Shown here piece by piece: positions 61,132 through 64,000 of a stretch of DNA of 64,000 nt (its first letter is position 1; each line of letters starts with the position of its first letter). The DNA lies in assembly GCF_003859945.1 (NCBI RefSeq), contig NZ_RQYM01000008.1, positions 1 through 64,000 on the forward strand, given 5' to 3'. Position numbers and translations under genes: made by a program. The DNA is from Leucobacter sp. OH1287 (GTDB taxonomy: Bacteria > Actinomycetota > Actinomycetes > Actinomycetales > Microbacteriaceae). The notes below the pieces were generated by a model. That model saw nothing but the letters and a program-made list of their open reading frames with translations, was not told where the DNA came from and did not search any database.

Positions 61132-61683
61132 ATGACGCTCTTCTATCGCGTACACCTGTGGGAGCCGGGAGCAAAACCCGGTGCTCCCTACAGCGCCGAG
61201 TTTATTCCGCCGCATGGCTACGGCCGCTGGGATAACCCCGACCTCTATCAGCTGCGCTACCTGGCAAGCAGTCCCGAGGGGGCGATTGCTGAGACCTTTG
61301 GCTCCCACGCAACCTGGACTCCCGCGATGCTGCACGCCGAACTCAAACCGGACCGCACCCGCGCGCTTACGGTGTTTGAAGCGGCGGAGAATCCGAAGCT
61401 TGCTGAGCTTGCGGATCCGCAAACCCTGCTGCAATACGGGGTGCGGGTGACTGACGTGGTGCGGCGAGAATTACGGGTCACCCAGCGGTTAGCGGCGAGG
61501 CTGTATGACAGTGGCGACTATGAGGGGATTAGTTGGTGGTCGTTCTATCACCCGAGCATCAGCCTGGTTGCGCTGTTTCAGCCGGACTCGCTGCGGGTTG
61601 TTGACACGGTGCCGCTGTCGATTGACTCCGCGGAGATGCGAGCTGCAGCGAGTTTGATTGTGCGAGAAATCACGCCGAACTAG
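61132..61683 (+). CDS. RES-domain toxin (NAD+-targeting)
   Basis: 183 residues of the RES family, whose studied members phosphorolyse or otherwise degrade NAD+ (MbcT) or ADP-ribosylate (ParT). Conserved Arg, Glu and Ser positions are seen in FYRVHLW, YLASSPEGAIAETFG and GISWWSFYHP. ATG behind GAGGAGGG. Sits after its antitoxin and before rpsP, within a run that is otherwise only essential genes. Confidence 0.87.
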   Translation: MTLFYRVHLWEPGAKPGAPYSAEFIPPHGYGRWDNPDLYQLRYLASSPEGAIAETFGSHATWTPAMLHAELKPDRTRALTVFEAAENPKLAELADPQTLLQYGVRVTDVVRRELRVTQRLAARLYDSGDYEGISWWSFYHPSISLVALFQPDSLRVVDTVPLSIDSAEMRAAASLIVREITPN

Positions 61684-61771
61684 CCTGCGCAAAAACGCCC
61701 GTGATCCGCAAAAAATAATAAAAAGTACCGGTCAGAGCAAAAATTGCTTTTGGGGTGGTTTTCTGGGAGAA

Positions 61772-61786
61772 TTGACTGGTTAGAAT
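61772..61786 (+). promoter_or_regulatory. Possible promoter elements of the rpsP operon
   Basis: TTGACT at 61772-61777 and TAGAAT at 61781-61786 are both consensus-like but too close to serve together. One may pair with another element. A TTTAGGAG ribosome site follows before rpsP. Confidence 0.35.
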
Positions 61787-61812
61787 TATAGATTTTTTAG
61801 GAGCTAACTCTC

Positions 61813-62259
61813 ATGGCAGTAAAGATTCGCCTCAAGCGCATGGGTAAAATCCGTGCACCTTTCTACCGCGTTGTTGTGGCAGACTCACGCACCAAGCGTG
61901 ACGGCCGCGTTATCGAGGAGATCGGTAAGTACCACCCAACCGAGCAGCCATCATTCATCGAGATCGACTCAGAGCGTGCACAGTACTGGCTGGGCGTTGG
62001 CGCGCAGCCAACCGAGCAGGTTCGCGTGCTGCTGAAGCTCACCGGCGACTGGGGCAAGTTCACCGGCGAGGGCAACACCGAGTCAGAGGTTAAGCCAGTT
62101 GAGCCGAAGGAAGAGTTCGTGGCTGACGAGGCTAAGAAGCCTGTTCTTCGCCCAAAGGCTGATAAGCCAGCAGAGCCAGCAGCTGAGGAGTCAGCAGAGG
62201 AAGCTGCAGAGGCTGCTGAGTCAGCGGACGCTGCTGAAGCTGCAACCGAAGAGGCTTAA
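61813..62259 (+). CDS. rpsP: 30S ribosomal protein S16
   Basis: 148 residues: [40 protein letters not shown] and [13 protein letters not shown] form the S16 core of about 80. The rest is an Ala/Glu-rich, acidic tail usual in actinobacteria. First gene of rpsP-KH-rimM-trmD. Confidence 0.97.
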   Translation: MAVKIRLKRMGKIRAPFYRVVVADSRTKRDGRVIEEIGKYHPTEQPSFIEIDSERAQYWLGVGAQPTEQVRVLLKLTGDWGKFTGEGNTESEVKPVEPKEEFVADEAKKPVLRPKADKPAEPAAEESAEEAAEAAESADAAEAATEEA

Positions 62260-62261
62260 AT

Positions 62262-62510
62262 ATGGCTGCTGTAGCGCTGCATGAGGCGCTCGCGCACCTG
62301 GTTTGCGGCATTGTTGAAAACCCCGACGACGTCGAGGTGACAGTTGTTGAGGGCGGCAGGGTTGAGACGCTGGAGGTGCGAGTAAACCCCGCCGATCTCG
62401 GCCGCGTAATCGGCCGCTCCGGCAGAACAGTGCAGGCACTGCGCACGGTGATTAACGCGCTCGCTCGCGGCCATCGGGTTCGCATTGATGTGATAGATAC
62501 GGACGAGTAG
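62262..62510 (+). CDS. khpA: KH-domain RNA-binding protein (KhpA-type)
   Basis: 82 residues with the KH motif GRVIGRSGRTVQALRTVINA. Such proteins bind RNA, often with KhpB. ATG 2 bp after rpsP; rimM follows by 1 bp. Confidence 0.92.
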   Translation: MAAVALHEALAHLVCGIVENPDDVEVTVVEGGRVETLEVRVNPADLGRVIGRSGRTVQALRTVINALARGHRVRIDVIDTDE

Positions 62511-62511
62511 C

Positions 62512-63099
62512 GTGACACAGCAACAGCGTGTTAAAGCTCCCCGTCCCAGCCTTGGGGCGGGGAGTCTGCGTGTCGGCAGACTTACCAAACCGCACGGTCT
62601 GAAGGGCGGCTTGAAGCTCGAACTCTACACAGACAACCCCGATCTCAGGTTCGTTCCGGGAGCGGTTTTTTACCTGCAAGTTCCAACGGATTCTGTCTGG
62701 TTTGAAAAAACCGTGACGGTGCGTGAGCTGCGCTACTTTAACGGGCAGGCGGTTGTGTTCTTCGAGGAGCTCAGCGACCGCACAGCGGCCGAGTCAATCG
62801 CCAGGGCGATTCTTTGGATCGATGAGCAGCAGGTGCTCGAGGGTGAAGAGGATGATGCCTGGTATGACCAGCAGCTGATCGGTATGCGGGTGCTCGTTGA
62901 CGGCAAAGACGTTGGCGAGGTTAGCGAGGTTAAACACCTGCCCGCGCAGGATCTGCTAGAGGTTGACACCGGTGACAACAAGGTTTTGGTGCCGCTTGTG
63001 AAGGCGATAGTGCCGGAGGTTGACACCGCTAAACGGGTTATCCACGTCACCCCGCCAACCGGGCTGTTCCACGATGAGGACGCAGAGGTGGCTGCTTAA
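62512..63099 (+). CDS. rimM: Ribosome maturation factor RimM
   Basis: Helps assemble the 30S head and binds S19. 195 residues: [20 protein letters not shown], a PRC-barrel from about 105 ([40 protein letters not shown]). GTG start. The stop overlaps the trmD ATG (TAATG). Confidence 0.95.
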   Translation: MTQQQRVKAPRPSLGAGSLRVGRLTKPHGLKGGLKLELYTDNPDLRFVPGAVFYLQVPTDSVWFEKTVTVRELRYFNGQAVVFFEELSDRTAAESIARAILWIDEQQVLEGEEDDAWYDQQLIGMRVLVDGKDVGEVSEVKHLPAQDLLEVDTGDNKVLVPLVKAIVPEVDTAKRVIHVTPPTGLFHDEDAEVAA

Positions 63100-63809
63100 T
63101 GCGCATCGATGCGGTGTCGATCTTCCCCAGCTACTTCGACGTGCTCGGCATCTCACTGCTCGGCAAGGCTCAGGGGCGAGGGATCGTTGACTTCCACGTG
63201 CATGATCTGCGCGACGCCGCAACCGACAAGCACCGCACCGTCGACGACAAACCCGCTGGCGGCGGCGCGGGCATGGTGATGAAGGCGGAGCCCTGGGGCG
63301 TTATGCTCGACCGGGTTATCGCCGATTCTGGGGTTGCGGATCCGCTCATCATCTTCCCATCGCCGGCCGGCGAGGTGTTTAATCAGCGCATGGCAAAAGA
63401 GCTTGCGAAAGAGCAGCAGCTGATCTTCGGCTGCGGCAGATACGAGGGCATCGATCAGCGGGTGTTTGACGAGTACGCTTCGCGCTACCGCGTGAAACTC
63501 GTCAGCATCGGCGACTACGTGTTAAACGGCGGTGAGGTTGCAAGCCTCGCGATGATCGAGGCGATCGCCAGGCTGCTGCCGGGCATGGTCGGTAACCCCG
63601 AGAGCCTGGTTGAGGAGTCACACGAGGACGGACTGCTTGAGTATCCAAGCTACACCGCCCCGGCAAGCTGGCGAGGCCACGAGATTCCGCAGGTGCTTTT
63701 GAGCGGTAATCACAAACTGGTTGCCGAGTGGCGTCATCAGCAGCGGGTGAAGCGCACACGCGAGGTGCGGCCGGATCTGCTCGAAACCGCCGAGGACAAA
63801 GCGGGCTGA
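63099..63809 (+). CDS. trmD: tRNA (guanine(37)-N(1))-methyltransferase
   Basis: SPOUT methyltransferase acting on G37. 236 residues: [45 protein letters not shown], the knot [19 protein letters not shown] and [20 protein letters not shown], then VLLSGNH. The last 19 bases with the stop are part of a 34-bp tandem duplication. Confidence 0.96.
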   Translation: MRIDAVSIFPSYFDVLGISLLGKAQGRGIVDFHVHDLRDAATDKHRTVDDKPAGGGAGMVMKAEPWGVMLDRVIADSGVADPLIIFPSPAGEVFNQRMAKELAKEQQLIFGCGRYEGIDQRVFDEYASRYRVKLVSIGDYVLNGGEVASLAMIEAIARLLPGMVGNPESLVEESHEDGLLEYPSYTAPASWRGHEIPQVLLSGNHKLVAEWRHQQRVKRTREVRPDLLETAEDKAG

Positions 63810-63858
63810 GGTGGTCGGATCCGTCGAGGACGAAGCGGGCTGAGGTGGCTGGATCCAC
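63791..63858 (+). repeat. 34-bp tandem duplication across the trmD stop
   Basis: Units at 63791-63824 and 63825-63858 agree at most positions. The first contains the trmD stop at 63807-63809; both contain GGATCC. Confidence 0.85.
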
Positions 63859-63867
63859 CAGGAAAGC

Positions 63868-63884
63868 CGGGGGAGTAACCCCCG
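63868..63884 (+). terminator. Hairpin between trmD and the next gene
   Basis: CGGGGG and CCCCCG pair around AGTAA. There is no T-run, so it may be a weak terminator or a processing site. Confidence 0.35.
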
Positions 63885-63919
63885 CAAACCCGGTGTTTAA
63901 CACGGTGCCGATTTTGGTG

Positions 63920-64000
63920 TAATATAGATAGCTGTGCCACGGTGCGATACTGCCGTGAGGGTTCGCACAAACCGTTGGCAAAAACTGTAAGACTTAAGAG
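63920..64000 (+). promoter_or_regulatory. Promoter and start of the leader of the next gene, probably rplS
   Basis: TGTAATAT (TG next to -10 TAATAT at 63920-63925) begins a leader with GTGCGA at 63943-63948 that could pair with TCGCAC near 63962-63967 and an inner ACGG/CCGT pair. By the usual order rplS (L19) should follow, but its coding part is outside the window. Confidence 0.4.

Overview
The window looks like a chromosomal segment of a Gram-positive actinobacterium of the Microbacteriaceae type, with an estimated GC content in the high fifties. The main evidence is gene order. The runs leuC-leuD-murA-plsC-gpsA-ddl-DUF3515-thiL, rsmD-recG-coaD-DUF177-rpmF-rnc-mutM-smc-ftsY-ffh and rpsP-KH-rimM-trmD, and the block fumC / carbonic anhydrase / DUF4245 / xseB / xseA, are all arranged as in that group. 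DipZ, DUF3515, DUF4245, an LAXTG-type surface protein and many leaderless GTG/ATG starts also fit. I cannot name the species. No rRNA, tRNA or CRISPR array was seen.

Layout. 1-1.1 kb: a BCCT osmolyte transporter cut short at the window edge, probably by a mobile element. 1.2-5.7 kb (minus strand): fumarase, carbonic anhydrase, DUF4245 and exonuclease VII. 5.8-7.4 kb: a small alarmone synthetase followed by a type I dehydroquinase. 7.5-12 kb: a membrane protein, class II aldolase, GlpX bisphosphatase and RmuC. 12.1-16.8 kb: an APC permease, a Pit phosphate transporter and an isolated trpB. 16.9-20.8 kb: a Trx-like lipoprotein, DipZ and a two-component system, all on the minus strand. 21.1-24.1 kb: a penicillin-acylase family enzyme that appears to carry a nonsense mutation near its end. 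24.1-27.3 kb: an accessory island with a RelB-like small protein, a membrane-anchored protein, a DUF4143 ATPase behind four 23-bp repeats, and a frameshifted DUF3825 gene. 27.3-28.3 kb: ychF.

28.5-33.6 kb is an envelope-stress locus. On one side are a GlsB-like membrane protein, two AmaP-like anchors, two Asp23-type proteins and a DUF2273-like protein. Facing them is an ECF sigma factor translationally coupled to a protein that joins an anti-sigma-like N-terminus to an Asp23-like domain. A second small protein and a formate/nitrite-type channel follow. 33.7-36 kb: a YdeI-like protein, a queuosine-precursor transporter and TerC. 36-44 kb: leucine, peptidoglycan and lipid genes, then thiL. 44.2-45.7 kb: a succinate-semialdehyde dehydrogenase. 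45.9-64 kb: the housekeeping run. It is interrupted between ftsY and ffh by a surface protein with a beta-propeller, an HtaA heme-binding domain and an LAVTG sortase signal, and between ffh and rpsP by an Xre/MbcA-RES toxin-antitoxin pair.

Three patterns cut across genes. The palindrome GGATCC is strongly over-represented, about 90 or more copies by eye. Several genes have their last bases, including the stop codon, duplicated just downstream. Many genes have a -10 box only 6-8 bases before the start codon, which suggests leaderless transcripts. The best candidates for new biology are the ECF/Asp23 stress locus, the iteron-DUF4143-DUF3825 island, the HtaA surface protein, and the stop-spanning duplications.
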